From Bradyrhizobium aeschynomenes (GTDB lineage Bacteria > Pseudomonadota > Alphaproteobacteria > Rhizobiales > Xanthobacteraceae), in the NCBI RefSeq assembly GCF_013178945.1, contig NZ_JABFDM010000007.1:372001-436000 (forward strand): a stretch of 64,000 bases of DNA, written 5' to 3'. The notes below the pieces were generated by a model. That model worked only from the letters and a program-made list of their open reading frames with translations. It did not search any database and was not told where the DNA came from. This document shows positions 1 to 9,159 of the stretch, one piece after another (the stretch's first letter is position 1; each line of letters opens with the position of its first letter). The translations under genes were made by a program, and so were the position numbers.

Positions 1-261
1 GCCGAGTTGACGCAATGCATCCGGCTCAACCTCGATTGCGCCGATGTCTGCACCATCACGGGCCGTATGGCGACCCGGCGCACCGGATCGGATCAGGAGA
101 TGATCCGGCGCATGCTCGACGCCTGCGCGGCGGCCTGCCGGTTCTGCGCCGAGGAATGCGAGAAGCACGCTCGCATGCATGCGCATTGCCGGATCTGCGC
201 CGAATCCTGCCGCCGCTGCCTGAGCGCCTGCGAGGAAGCCGGGCGCAGCATGGCGCATTGA
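1..261 (+). CDS. Cys-rich four-helix copper-storage-like protein (DUF326), 5' truncated
   Basis: The reading frame is open from the window edge, so this is the C-terminal part of a gene. The visible 86 residues are packed with Cys pairs spaced three or four apart along predicted helices (CADVC, CAAACRFCAEEC, CRICAESCRRCLSAC). This is the pattern of DUF326/Csp-type four-helix-bundle proteins, which bind many Cu(I) ions through Cys inside the bundle. Family members are usually about 110-130 residues, so roughly 40 N-terminal residues are probably missing. A TTG at 7 could serve as a start but would give an unusually short protein. A cytosolic copper-buffering role is inferred from the family. 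No copper exporter or sensor is visible nearby. Confidence 0.75.
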   Translation, partial: AELTQCIRLNLDCADVCTITGRMATRRTGSDQEMIRRMLDACAAACRFCAEECEKHARMHAHCRICAESCRRCLSACEEAGRSMAH

Positions 262-390
262 GTCCGGGAAGAGTCGTTGAGACGACAAGGGGCCAGACAA
301 GCAAAGGCCGGACCCGAGGGCCCGGCCCGTCCGACCATGGCGACCGGATTGCTCCGGTCCTGAGAACGCCATCCAGACGAAGTGCTTCGA

Positions 391-561
391 TCAGCCGCCG
401 TTCAACTTGGTCGTCAACGTCGTAAAGATGCCCTCGATCGTCAGTCCGAGCCGGTTGAGGATCGTGATGATCGCGAGCGCAATGCCGGCAGCGATCAAGC
501 CGTATTCGATGGCGGTCGCGCCCGATTCATCCTCGTAAAATTTAAGAAGCAATTTCTTCAT
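391..561 (-). CDS. Flp/Fap-type pilin (type IVb, Tad system)
   Basis: A 56-residue ORF starting MKKLLLKFYEDESGATAIEY and ending NGG. The short basic leader followed by G-A-T-A-I-E-Y-G-L-I-A-A and a hydrophobic helix is the hallmark of Flp pilins. The prepilin peptidase would cut after the Gly of ESGATAIEYG, leaving a very short mature pilin with the conserved Glu-Tyr pair. An AAGGGGAA ribosome-binding site lies just upstream of the ATG at 561. The gene stands alone: no cpa/tad assembly genes are in the window, so it would depend on a Tad machine encoded elsewhere. It is too small for many gene finders. Confidence 0.88.
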   Translation of the reverse strand: MKKLLLKFYEDESGATAIEYGLIAAGIALAIITILNRLGLTIEGIFTTLTTKLNGG

Positions 562-721
562 CGGTTCCCCTTGCCACGTCCGCGAGTTCAGCCCCAGAAG
601 ACGTCCGCGAAACTACGGATTGGAACCTAAGGTAGTGTGAATAGGGTGCGGCGAAGTTTCGCGACTTTGCTGAAATGACGTGGTTTGCAGCTGTAGCTGC
701 GCGGTTCTGCACGTTATCGGT

Positions 722-2275
722 CTAATCGGGCACGCCTGCTGCGCGAAGAGCTTCCGCATAGGTTGTAGCCATGGTGCGCACGGGGAACGGGATGCGTTTC
801 AAGAACCCCGTCACCGTGAGATGAGGCTCCACGCTCAGGAGCTGGCGCGCGATGTCGGCGGCCCGATCCATCTCTCCGATTCCGACCCAGGCGACGATCA
901 GGACACGCAGCGCGACGGCAAATCGGCGGTTTTGACTGAGCGCCTTCTCGGCCCAGGCGATGGCCTCTGCCAGGTCGCCGCTGGCCATAGCGCAGATCGC
1001 CATGGCGCCGGCCGTGAACCAGCCGCGCGGATCGCGCGGATTGAGCCGCAAGGCGCGTTCGACCATCGCCCGCCCCTCGGCCGGGCGCCCGGCCATGGCC
1101 TCGATCCAGCCGCTCATGGTGAGCGCCATCGCCGAATTCGGATTAATGGCGAGCGAGCGCTGGAACAGCTCGCGCGCAGGCGCGATGTCGTCGGCCATGT
1201 TCCAGATCGCGAAGGCCGCCATCCACAGCACCTGCGCATCTCCGGGGGCGCGCTCGCTCGCCTGCCACGCCAACGCGACGGCCGTCTCGCGATAGGTCTC
1301 GCCGGGATCGCTCCAGCCCTGGAAATGGCGTAGCGCCTGGCAATAGGCGCTCGCGGCCATCGCCGGCGCATAACCCGGATCGATCGCCAGCGCTTCGTCG
1401 AGACAGCCGAGCGCGGCCTTGAGACTCTCCGGAGTGAAGGCGTCGCGCAGGCTGGCAGCGCGCAGCACCAGATCATAGGCGTCGGGTCGCGGCAGCGCGC
1501 GGCGCCGCGCGCTTTCGGCGAGCTCCAGGGTCGGTTCGATGGCGGCCACCACGCTTTCGGTAATGCGGTCCTGCAGCGCGAACATGTCGCTGACGTCGCC
1601 ATCGAATCGGTCGGCCCACAGATGCGCGCCGGAGCGAGCGTCGATCAACTGCCCGCTGATGCGCAGGCGCGCGCCGGCACGCTGCACGCTGCCTTCGAGC
1701 ACGTAGCCGACGCCGAGCTCGCGTCCGACCTCGCGGATGTCGACCGCCTTGCCCTTGTAGGTGAACGACGAGTTGCGGGCGATCACGGCGAGCCCGCTGC
1801 AGCGGGACAGTGCCGTGATGATGTCCTCGACCATGCCGTCGGCGAAGTAGTCCTGCGCGGCATCGCTGCTCATGTTGGTGAACGGCAGCACCGCGATGGC
1901 GGGGCCGTCGACCGACGTCGCAGCGGCGGCGGTCGGCGTCCGGGCGGCCTCGGCCTGCTCGCTGACCTCGCCCGTGAAGCGGAGGCCCTTGCGCGGGACG
2001 GTGCGGATCAGGCGCTGTGCCTCGCCGCTGTCGCCGATGGCGCTCCGTGCTGCGCTGATGCGGCTCGCCAGCGTCGCCTCGGAGACGATGCGGCCGCCCC
2101 ATATCTCGGCGAGGATCTCGTCGCGGCTGACGACGCGGTCACGGCTCCTGATGAGGAATGTCAGCAGGTCGAACACCTGCGGTTCCAGCGCAATCAGATG
2201 GCCGCCGCGGCGCAGCTCGCGGCGGCCGGCGTCGAGTACGAAATCGTCGAAGCAATACACCACATGCGCCGCCAT
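722..2275 (-). CDS. Winged-helix (OmpR/CadC-type) regulator with TolB-like and TPR domains
   Basis: 517 residues. Residues ~1-105 form an OmpR-type winged helix (ALEPQVFDLLTFLI, RDEILAEIWGG, RTVPRKGLRF). Residues ~125-260 form a TolB/FlgO-like N-terminal domain (IAVLPFTNMS, YFADGMVEDIITALSR, GRELGVGYVLEGSVQR, LWADRFDG). The rest is TPR-like helical repeats. This architecture is common in rhizobia and usually described as a CadC-family or adenylate-cyclase-like regulator without a cyclase domain. No receiver domain or transmembrane helix is evident, so the signal is unknown. It is divergently transcribed from the Tat-exported hydrolase at 2412, separated by 136 bases with a repeated A-rich motif, so control of that gene is plausible but unproved. 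Confidence 0.85.
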   Translation of the reverse strand: MAAHVVYCFDDFVLDAGRRELRRGGHLIALEPQVFDLLTFLIRSRDRVVSRDEILAEIWGGRIVSEATLASRISAARSAIGDSGEAQRLIRTVPRKGLRFTGEVSEQAEAARTPTAAAATSVDGPAIAVLPFTNMSSDAAQDYFADGMVEDIITALSRCSGLAVIARNSSFTYKGKAVDIREVGRELGVGYVLEGSVQRAGARLRISGQLIDARSGAHLWADRFDGDVSDMFALQDRITESVVAAIEPTLELAESARRRALPRPDAYDLVLRAASLRDAFTPESLKAALGCLDEALAIDPGYAPAMAASAYCQALRHFQGWSDPGETYRETAVALAWQASERAPGDAQVLWMAAFAIWNMADDIAPARELFQRSLAINPNSAMALTMSGWIEAMAGRPAEGRAMVERALRLNPRDPRGWFTAGAMAICAMASGDLAEAIAWAEKALSQNRRFAVALRVLIVAWVGIGEMDRAADIARQLLSVEPHLTVTGFLKRIPFPVRTMATTYAEALRAAGVPD

Positions 2276-2311
2276 CGCTGCCGCGGGAACCGGTCCATCT
2301 TCTCCTCACGC

Positions 2312-2340
2312 AAAATCAAGCTGGTCTCAAGGAAAAATCA
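2312..2340. promoter_or_regulatory. Direct repeat in divergent promoter, possible winged-helix operator
   Basis: AAAATCA occurs at 2312-2318 and again at 2334-2340, both in AAAATCAA(A)GC context and exactly 22 bases apart, about two helical turns. It lies between the winged-helix regulator and the hydrolase gene. OmpR-type winged helices commonly bind direct repeats on one face of DNA, so this could be an operator. That is inference only. Confidence 0.3.
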
Positions 2341-2411
2341 AAGCCCTCTCCAAGCGCATCTTGCTCACATCGCGCACAAGGGGCCGGCATATCCGAACCA
2401 GGAGCTTCGTC

Positions 2412-3461
2412 ATGCCGACCGTCCTTCAGCATAGCCGCCGCCGTTTCCTGAACTTGGCGGGAACCGCCATCGCCGCCTTTCAACTCGGTTCCCATGTTGC
2501 GAAGGCCGGGACCTTCAAGCCGGGATCGAAGCTTCCTGCGATCAGGCCGGGCACGGCCACGACGTTGGGGCCGATCAGGCAGGTCGTCGCCGGGGATGTC
2601 AGCATCGGCTATGCCGAGGCAGGTCCCGCCGATGGTCCCGTCGTGATCCTGCTGCACGGCTGGCCCTATGACATCCATAGCTTCGCCGACGTCGCGCCGG
2701 CGCTGGCCGCAGCTGGTCATCGCGTCATCATTCCGCATTTGCGCGGCTACGGCACGACGCGGCTGCTATCGCCAACGGCCTTGCGCAACGGCCAGCCGGT
2801 CGCGGTCGCCGCCGACATCGTCGCGCTGATGGATGCGCTGGGGATCAAATCAGCGACGCTCGCCGGCTATGATTGGGGCGCGCGCACCGCCAACATCATC
2901 GCCGCGCTGTGGCCGGAGCGCTGCAGGGCGATGGTCTCCGTGAGCGGCTATCTGATCGGCAGCCAGCAGGCCGGCCGCATGCCGCTGCCGCCGGCCGCCG
3001 AGCTACAATGGTGGTATCAGTTCTATTTCGCCACCGAGCGCGGCCGCGAGGGCTATGACAAGAACCGGCACGATTTCGCGAAGCTGATCTGGCAGACGGC
3101 CTCGCCGAAATGGGCGTTCGACGACGCCACCTTCGCCCGCAGTGCGGCCGCCTTCGACAATCCCGATCACGTCGACATCGTCGTGCACAATTATCGCTGG
3201 CGGCTCGGCCTCACGCAGGGCGAGGCGAAGTATGATGCGCTCGAGGCGAAGCTGGCGACATTTCCGGATATCTCGGTGCCGACGATCACGATGGAGGGCG
3301 ACGCCAACGGCGCGCCGCATCCCGCGCCCGAGAGCTATGCCAAGAAGTTCGCCGGCCGCTACGAGCACCGGCTGATCACCGGCGGCATCGGCCATAATCT
3401 GCCACAGGAGGCGCCACACGCCTTTGCGCAGGCGGTGATCGACGTGATGGCCGGCGTCTGA
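2412..3461 (+). CDS. Tat-exported alpha/beta hydrolase (epoxide hydrolase/dehalogenase-like)
   Basis: 349 residues. The start at 2412 is chosen because it gives a twin-arginine signal (SRRRFLNLAGTAIAAF) directly at the N terminus; the frame is open upstream but those codons are antisense to the regulator. The fold signatures are HGWP (residues 82-85, oxyanion region), an AGYDWG nucleophile elbow with Asp154 instead of Ser, and a late GGIGHNLPQEAP segment carrying the catalytic His. An Asp nucleophile is typical of soluble epoxide hydrolases and haloalkane dehalogenases rather than esterases. Substrate is unknown. Periplasmic export of an epoxide-hydrolase-like enzyme is a recurrent feature of such Tat-linked paralogues. 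Confidence 0.85.
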   Translation: MPTVLQHSRRRFLNLAGTAIAAFQLGSHVAKAGTFKPGSKLPAIRPGTATTLGPIRQVVAGDVSIGYAEAGPADGPVVILLHGWPYDIHSFADVAPALAAAGHRVIIPHLRGYGTTRLLSPTALRNGQPVAVAADIVALMDALGIKSATLAGYDWGARTANIIAALWPERCRAMVSVSGYLIGSQQAGRMPLPPAAELQWWYQFYFATERGREGYDKNRHDFAKLIWQTASPKWAFDDATFARSAAAFDNPDHVDIVVHNYRWRLGLTQGEAKYDALEAKLATFPDISVPTITMEGDANGAPHPAPESYAKKFAGRYEHRLITGGIGHNLPQEAPHAFAQAVIDVMAGV

Positions 3462-3466
3462 CGATC

Positions 3467-4039
3467 TCAGGCGGGAGGCTGCTGCGAGCTCCGGCAGCGC
3501 AACCAGGTCTCCCGCCGCACGATCCATCGCTCCGATCGGGTCTCACCCGTGTGATGCGCGAGGTCGATGAAGCCGGAGAATTCGGCGCCGGTCTTCTGCT
3601 TCACCCGGCGCGAGGCGACATTGCTTGCGACGTTGCAGACGTAGAACGCGTCGAGCCCGAGCGGGCCGAAGGCAAAGTCGTTCACCGCTGCGATCGCCTC
3701 GGTCATCAGTCCCTGATTCCAATAGGGCTCCGCGAGCCAGAAGCCGCGATGGCATTTACGGGACTCGACGCGCGGCCGGAAGTGGACGTTGCCGATTGCC
3801 GTGCCGTCGCCGTCCCGCAGAACCAGCACCCATTGATGGATCTCCTCGCCGGCCGCGATCTTGTCGAGTTGCAGCCTGACGAAGGTCTCGGCGCCATCGT
3901 CCGGATACGGCCAGGGCACGATGGTGGCGAGGGAGCGGATGATGTTCCAGTTGTTGAAGTGGCGCTGGATCGCCGGCGCATCGCTGCGCGCGAGCGGGCG
4001 CAACACCAGGCGAGCAGTATGCAACGTGGGCGTGAGCAT
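3467..4039 (-). CDS. GNAT family N-acetyltransferase (RimJ/RimL-like)
   Basis: 190 residues. It begins TARLVLRPLARSDAPAI, the usual opening of RimJ/RimL-type GNATs. It has the core GFWLAEPYWNQGLMTEAI segment, where the acetyl-CoA pyrophosphate loop has the degenerate form Q/N-x-G-x-M, then FAFGPLGLDAFYVCNVASNVASRRV with the typical Asn-x-x-S-x-R-V motif. It probably acetylates an N-terminal or small-molecule amine, but the substrate cannot be told from sequence. It is convergent with the preceding hydrolase (six bases between stops) and not in an operon with it. Confidence 0.85.
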   Translation of the reverse strand: MLTPTLHTARLVLRPLARSDAPAIQRHFNNWNIIRSLATIVPWPYPDDGAETFVRLQLDKIAAGEEIHQWVLVLRDGDGTAIGNVHFRPRVESRKCHRGFWLAEPYWNQGLMTEAIAAVNDFAFGPLGLDAFYVCNVASNVASRRVKQKTGAEFSGFIDLAHHTGETRSERWIVRRETWLRCRSSQQPPA

Positions 4040-4305
4040 GGGCCATGGTGGCGTTAACCAACGCGGATCGCAAGTCCAGCCCGCGCCACCGCGTGAACGA
4101 GCTATCTCGTTGATTCATCGAAGACGTTACCCCGATTAAGGTTACGGGAGACTTTCGACCGTGTGATGGAACCGGATACTTCCACAACGCTGCATTGCGG
4201 TGCATGAATCGAATGCACGCAATTGCAGGGATGCAGCGTGTGTACAACCGCCGCAGGTATCGGAGGCGGGACGGGCTCAGGGTTGCGCCCGATGAGGTGT
4301 TGGAC

Positions 4306-5814
4306 ATGAATCGCGGGACGGCGGGACATCGGTCGCGTGGGTCACAGGCGCAGCGTGCGTTCGATCCACACATGTGGCGCACGCGGCAGCTGAGCCGGCC
4401 AATGCCTTTTTACGGCTCCGAGCTGTTTCAGCTCGGCTGTCCGCCGCTGGCCTCCTTCATTGCCGCCTTCCTCGGCTGTCTGATGACCCTGCATCTCAGC
4501 GCATCCGGTCTGTCGCCGCAGGTCGCGTCTGCGGCTGCCGCGCTGCTGCTCTGTGCGTCGCTGATTCTGACGCGCACCGCGGATCTGGTGCCGAGCACGT
4601 TCTTCTCATCGGCCTATGGCGGCAGCTTCGTCGGCATGACGCCGGTGGCGCTGTTGAACGCGAGCGTGATCCGCGCCGGTCTGCCGCTCGATGCCGCCTT
4701 CACCTTGCTGTCGCTGTTCACAGGCCTGATGTTCTGTCTCGGATGTGCGCTCGACATGTGGCTGCGCGGGGGGCTGGCCCGCGGCTATGGCGGACGGCTG
4801 GGCGCGCTTGCGGCCGTCGCATCCTTCCTGTTCGTCGGCTTGGCGCCGCTGCTGGGCGCCGACGGTGAGCTGTTTCCGATCGCACGCCGGCCTGTGCCGG
4901 AGCTCGGTCTCGGCGCTGCGGCGATCACCTTCCTGCTGTGCACGGCGGGCATGCTGGCGACCATGGCGGCGCTGCGCTGGGCCCCCGTCGCAGGATCGCG
5001 GCGTGCGGTGCGCATCGTCGTCGCGGCGACGGTGGCGTTCGTCGGCTTGGTCCTGCTGCTGCAATTCGTCCCCGGCAACGCCCCCGAGCTCGATGCCTAT
5101 TTCGCCGGCTGCTTTCTCGGCATGTCGTCATCGCGCCGGCTGCGCAGCCTGCCGCAGGCGATGGCCGCGGCGGTGCTGCTCACGGCTCTCGTGATCTTCA
5201 CATACCCGATCCTTCCCGCGGTCGGCGGCAGCCTCGGTTATGTCGCCTTCGTCTCGGTGATGTTCGTCGACGCCGGCGTACGGCTGTTCATCGAGGCAGG
5301 GGAATCGCCGCGACAGACCATGATCGCGTGGTCGCGCGGTCTTCTCGCCACCCTGGCGATCCTCGCGGTGCTGCTGTCGAGCGAGCTGCTGTTCGAGCAG
5401 CCGCGCGAGGAGCCCGCAGCTTCGACGCTGTCGGTGGCAAAGCCGGTTGCGCCGGTGCGGCAGGCGGCGCCGGCCGACGAGGCAAGAGGGGAGGGCGGTG
5501 TACCCGGCGAGAAGCCGGTCAACGCGCCGGTGCCAGAGCTTCCCATGCAGATCCTGCGGCCGGACGCCGGAGAGCCGTCCCCGGCGCGCCGATCCAGCGA
5601 GCAAAGTCCGGCCGCGCCTGCGCCGATCCCCTCGGAGCCGCAGCGGCGCGTCGTCCGCTACGGCCAGGTGGCCACGGTGCCGACGATGCTGCCCAAGCGC
5701 AGCCAGGCGCGCGTGGTCCCGCACTCGTCGCCGCGCCCGCGCATCATGGCTCGCCAGGATGTGCAGCCTGCACCGGAGTGGAGGCCCGACCCGTCGACCT
5801 CGGCGGCCCCCTGA
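4306..5814 (+). CDS. Multi-pass membrane protein of unknown function, paralogue A
   Basis: 502 residues from the ATG at 4306, chosen because GAGG lies eight bases upstream; the frame is open from 4195 but that N terminus is Arg-rich and lacks an obvious ribosome-binding site. About eight or nine hydrophobic segments span residues ~30-370, followed by a ~130-residue Pro/Ala/Arg-rich tail. Three Gly-rich loops recur between helices: GGSFVGMTP, AGCFLGMSS and GGSLGYVAF. The same three occur at matching places in the next gene, so they probably form the functional core. I do not recognise the family. Possible roles (transport, polymer or envelope function) are open. The two genes are 128 bases apart and co-oriented. 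Confidence 0.75.
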   Translation: MNRGTAGHRSRGSQAQRAFDPHMWRTRQLSRPMPFYGSELFQLGCPPLASFIAAFLGCLMTLHLSASGLSPQVASAAAALLLCASLILTRTADLVPSTFFSSAYGGSFVGMTPVALLNASVIRAGLPLDAAFTLLSLFTGLMFCLGCALDMWLRGGLARGYGGRLGALAAVASFLFVGLAPLLGADGELFPIARRPVPELGLGAAAITFLLCTAGMLATMAALRWAPVAGSRRAVRIVVAATVAFVGLVLLLQFVPGNAPELDAYFAGCFLGMSSSRRLRSLPQAMAAAVLLTALVIFTYPILPAVGGSLGYVAFVSVMFVDAGVRLFIEAGESPRQTMIAWSRGLLATLAILAVLLSSELLFEQPREEPAASTLSVAKPVAPVRQAAPADEARGEGGVPGEKPVNAPVPELPMQILRPDAGEPSPARRSSEQSPAAPAPIPSEPQRRVVRYGQVATVPTMLPKRSQARVVPHSSPRPRIMARQDVQPAPEWRPDPSTSAAP

Positions 5815-5942
5815 CGGCAGACGCCAAGCCTTTTTGAGGCGATAACCCGCCACCGCCACACCTCCGCACGCGTTTCGCCATGTTTCCACTTCATCGTGCA
5901 CCGTGCGGTGCTTAGGGGGGCTCGTCCGGTGGTCAGGGCGAG

Positions 5943-7541
5943 ATGAGAAGCCCGGTCGATCCACATGGGGGTGGTTCGCAGATGCAGCAGGCCTCTGATT
6001 GCGCGCCATGGCGAACAGGCCTGCCGGTCCTGTTCGAGCCGCGTCCTCAGCCGCGGCGTTTCGATCTCTGTGTCGCGCTTCTCGTGTCCTTTGCGGGCGC
6101 TTGTCTCGGCTGCCTCGCGACGTTGCATCTGAGTGCGTTGGGCCTGTCACCCGCGCTTGCCTCGGCGGCGGTGACGGTCGTGCTGTGCGCAGGTCTGGTC
6201 ATTACGTCTCCCGACAATCTTGCAGCCACCACGTTCTCGTCCTCGGTCTATGGCGGCAGCTTCAGCGGCATGACGCCGATCGGACAGCTCAGCGAAAGCG
6301 TCGTTCGCACCGGATTGCCTCAGGAGGCGTCACTTTATCTGCTGTCGATTTTTTGCGGCCTGCTGTTCTGCATTTTCACCGCGATCGAAATCCGTCAACG
6401 TATCGTGCTGTTGCAGGGCTATGGCGGACGCTTGGGCGTACTGGCTGCGCTCGGATCGCTGCTGTTCGTCAGCCTCGGGCCCTGGCTCGCCGGGCACGGC
6501 GAAACGCTCCATCTGGCGCACCTGAATCAGTTCGACCGGGAGCTTGGCGGCTCGCTGGCGATTCTTGCGGCCTGTTTCACCGGAACGGTGCTGACACTCT
6601 TGATGCAACGGCTTCCGCACGTTGCAGAGTCGGGGCGGGCGGCCCGCACCTTCGTCTCGGCCACCCTGGCGTTTGCCGGAATGGCAATCATGCATGGGCT
6701 TTGGTCCGATGAACGCTGTCTGGTCGATGCCTATTATGCTGGATGTTTTCTCGGCATGTCGTCGCCGCAGCGGCTGTCCGGCGCGCTGCAGCCGATCGTG
6801 GCCGCGCTGACCCTCACCGTGGTTCTGGTCCAGGCTTCGACGGTTCTGCCGATGGTCGGCGGCAGCCTCGGTCTTGCGGCGTTCATTGCGGTGGCCGGCG
6901 TCGACATGGCTTGGCGGGCCGCTGGTGCGCTGCCGGCCCCGGCTCACTCCATGAAGGTCGGGCTCGGCCGGAGCGTGGCCGTCGCCTTGACCGCGGCGGG
7001 GTTCCTGCTGCCGAGCCATATGCTTCACAGGCTGGCCGACGATACGACCGATGCCCGACGCGAGGCCGCTGCTGTCATCGCTCCGGCCCTCGTGGACTTG
7101 CCTGAGGAGCGAGCGGTGCACGCAACTCCGTTGGAAGCCGCATCGCCCGCGCCGGTCGCTCTCGTCGTCGAACCCGCGTTGACGCTCGCCGTCAGTGCGA
7201 AGGCCGAGCCCGCCGTCGCCATGTCCCGGCTGGACGCGCCTCCCGAGGCCGTCCCCGCCTCGGCGCCGGTGCCGCGCGCGGAGCTGCCGCGGACGCAGCG
7301 CGCGAGCCGAAGCGGCTCGGGATCTGCGCCGCCTGCGGCCAATGCCGGACCCTGGGGCATCATCCGGGCCGGAGAGCCGGGGCGGACCGGACCGGCCGGT
7401 GCTCGGCCCGTTCGGGCAAAGCCTGCGCCCGTCCGTGTCGCCGAGCCGGCGTCGGCCGTGCCGCATCCCGTGACCCGAACCCAGCTTCAGGGCGCGCCGA
7501 AAAGGCCGGCGCGGCCGGCCGCCGCAGCCTCCCCCGAATGA
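5943..7541 (+). CDS. Multi-pass membrane protein of unknown function, paralogue B
   Basis: 532 residues; an ATG at 5982 is an alternative start. It is clearly homologous to the preceding gene. Shared landmarks in the same order are LGCLATLHLSALGLSP, SSVYGGSFSGMTP, SVVRTGLPQEA, QGYGGRLGVLAALGSLLFV, DAYYAGCFLGMSSPQRL and MVGGSLGLAAF. Like its neighbour it has eight or nine membrane segments and ends in a ~150-residue Pro/Ala-rich, basic, low-complexity tail whose sequence is not conserved between the two. Tandem duplication is the simplest explanation. Function unknown. The tail might cross the periplasm or bind an anionic surface, but this is speculation. Confidence 0.78.
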   Translation: MRSPVDPHGGGSQMQQASDCAPWRTGLPVLFEPRPQPRRFDLCVALLVSFAGACLGCLATLHLSALGLSPALASAAVTVVLCAGLVITSPDNLAATTFSSSVYGGSFSGMTPIGQLSESVVRTGLPQEASLYLLSIFCGLLFCIFTAIEIRQRIVLLQGYGGRLGVLAALGSLLFVSLGPWLAGHGETLHLAHLNQFDRELGGSLAILAACFTGTVLTLLMQRLPHVAESGRAARTFVSATLAFAGMAIMHGLWSDERCLVDAYYAGCFLGMSSPQRLSGALQPIVAALTLTVVLVQASTVLPMVGGSLGLAAFIAVAGVDMAWRAAGALPAPAHSMKVGLGRSVAVALTAAGFLLPSHMLHRLADDTTDARREAAAVIAPALVDLPEERAVHATPLEAASPAPVALVVEPALTLAVSAKAEPAVAMSRLDAPPEAVPASAPVPRAELPRTQRASRSGSGSAPPAANAGPWGIIRAGEPGRTGPAGARPVRAKPAPVRVAEPASAVPHPVTRTQLQGAPKRPARPAAAASPE

Positions 7542-7550
7542 GCCGCTCCT

Positions 7551-8810
7551 TCAGCCGAACTTGCGCCGCGCGTCCAGCGCAAGCCCAAGGCCGACGCTGC
7601 CGAGCAGATCGGTCTCGGCGACCCGCGCCGCAGGAAACAGCGCCAGGATCGCCTGGCGCAGCGCCGGCACCATGCTCGAGCCGCCGGTGAGGAAGATCGT
7701 GTTGATGGCGGCGGCGTCCACCGCGGCGTCATCGAGCAGCGTGGTCACGGTCCGGACGATGCGCGCGACGGAATCGGCGATGGCGCGGTCGAAATCGCGG
7801 CGCGTGAACTTGATGCGCGCCCACTCGTCCTTCTCCGACAGCACCGAGGTCAGCGACTTCGCCGCGGTCAGCGCGATCTTGGCCTGCTCGACGCCGATCG
7901 CCAGCGTATGGCCGCGATGCTCCTCCACCACCTTGATGAAGCGGTCGACGAGATCGCGCCGCTCGGCCTCGTAGCGGATCTGGCGCAGCTCGTGGATCAC
8001 GCCCTTCTTGTAGAGCTGGTTGATGCGATGCCAGGTGGCGAGCTCGTGATAATAGGCGGTCGGCAGCTCGCGCTTGCCGTCGGCGGTCAGGCTGCCATAG
8101 CCGAGATGCGGCATGACGCTCCTCAAGCTCAGCAGCCGGTCGAAATCGGTGCCGCCGATGTGAATGCCGCCATTGGCGAGGATGTCGTCCTCGCGATCGG
8201 CCTTGCCGCGCCGCTCGGGCGAGACGCGCACGATCGAGAAGTCCGAGGTGCCGCCGCCGATGTCGACGATCAGCACCAGCTCCTCGCGGCTCACTTGCTG
8301 CTCATAGTCGAGCGCGGCCGCGATCGGCTCGTATTGGAAGGCGATGTGCTTGAAGCCCTGCTCGCGCGCGATTCCTTCCAGCGCGGCCTGCGCCTCGCCA
8401 TCGGCGGCGTCGTCCTTGTCGACGAAGCGCACGGGGCGGCCGAGCACGACCTGGTCGACCTCGTGGCCGAGACGCGTTTCGATCTGGCTCTTCAGATGCG
8501 CGAAGAAGAAGCCGAGAATGCCGGAGAACGGCACCGCCTTCTGCCGGATATAGGTCTTCTCATGGATCAGCGCGGTGCCGAGAATGCTCTTCAGCGCGCG
8601 CATGAAGCGGCCGTCATGGCCGGTCAGATAGCGCTCGATGGCGGCGCGCCCGAACTGAACGCCGTGATCCTCGAAATCGAAGAACATCGCGCTCGGCAAC
8701 GTCCGCTGCTCGCCCTCCAGCGGGATGAGCGCCGCGGAGGCTGCATCGCTGAGGCCGACCGTGGTGTTCGAAGTGCCGAAGTCGATGCCGCAATGGGCCG
8801 CTGCCGCCAT
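7551..8810 (-). CDS. Hsp70-family chaperone-like protein (YegD type)
   Basis: 419 residues. It starts CGIDFGTSNTTVGL, the phosphate-1 loop of the actin/Hsp70 ATPase fold. The second phosphate motif is VLIVDIGGGTSDFSIVRV and the adenosine-binding motif is IFLTGGSSMVPALRQAI. It is much shorter than DnaK (~640) because it lacks the substrate-binding beta-sandwich and lid, matching the YegD-like group. A stand-alone ATPase with an unknown client is the safest description. It converges with the membrane-protein gene ten bases away. Confidence 0.88.
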   Translation of the reverse strand: MAAAAHCGIDFGTSNTTVGLSDAASAALIPLEGEQRTLPSAMFFDFEDHGVQFGRAAIERYLTGHDGRFMRALKSILGTALIHEKTYIRQKAVPFSGILGFFFAHLKSQIETRLGHEVDQVVLGRPVRFVDKDDAADGEAQAALEGIAREQGFKHIAFQYEPIAAALDYEQQVSREELVLIVDIGGGTSDFSIVRVSPERRGKADREDDILANGGIHIGGTDFDRLLSLRSVMPHLGYGSLTADGKRELPTAYYHELATWHRINQLYKKGVIHELRQIRYEAERRDLVDRFIKVVEEHRGHTLAIGVEQAKIALTAAKSLTSVLSEKDEWARIKFTRRDFDRAIADSVARIVRTVTTLLDDAAVDAAAINTIFLTGGSSMVPALRQAILALFPAARVAETDLLGSVGLGLALDARRKFG

Positions 8811-8919
8811 GCTCGTCTCGTTTTCCGTCCGGGGAGGGCGGACCGCTTAGCCGTTTCGCAGCGCAATGTCATGTGCGAATGTGAGGCATGATGGGCATGA
8901 GGATTCCTCAGATGGCGCA

Positions 8920-9130
8920 TGGCTCCTTCGGCCCGCGATGCCCTCGGACCTGCGTTCACGGCAATCGCATGTGGGAAAAGGTCGTGCCGACGAACAAGCC
9001 TGCCAGTTAGTTTCTCTGTCATGCCCGGGCTTGCCCGGGCATCCATGTCCTTCCCAGTGCGCCGAACGACGTGGATGGCCGGGACAAGCCCGGCCATGAC
9101 GACGTGGAAACGGACGAGCGCAATAGTCTG
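8920..9130. repeat. Composite dispersed repeat, left copy flanking the amidohydrolase gene
   Basis: Fills most of the 349-base gap 8811-9159. It contains TGGCTCCTTCGG, GGCAATCGCATG, AGTTAGTTTCTC, then a long imperfect palindrome at 9018-9100 (GTCATGCCCGGGC... to ...GCCCGGCCATGAC) and a GACGAGCGCAA(T)AGTCTG tail. The same blocks in the same order and orientation recur at 10975-11131 on the other side of the amidohydrolase gene. Palindromes of this type are common intergenic repeats in Bradyrhizobium-like genomes. Confidence 0.8.
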
Positions 9131-9159
9131 ATCGTCGCTTGAGAAACGGCTGGCTCTCG

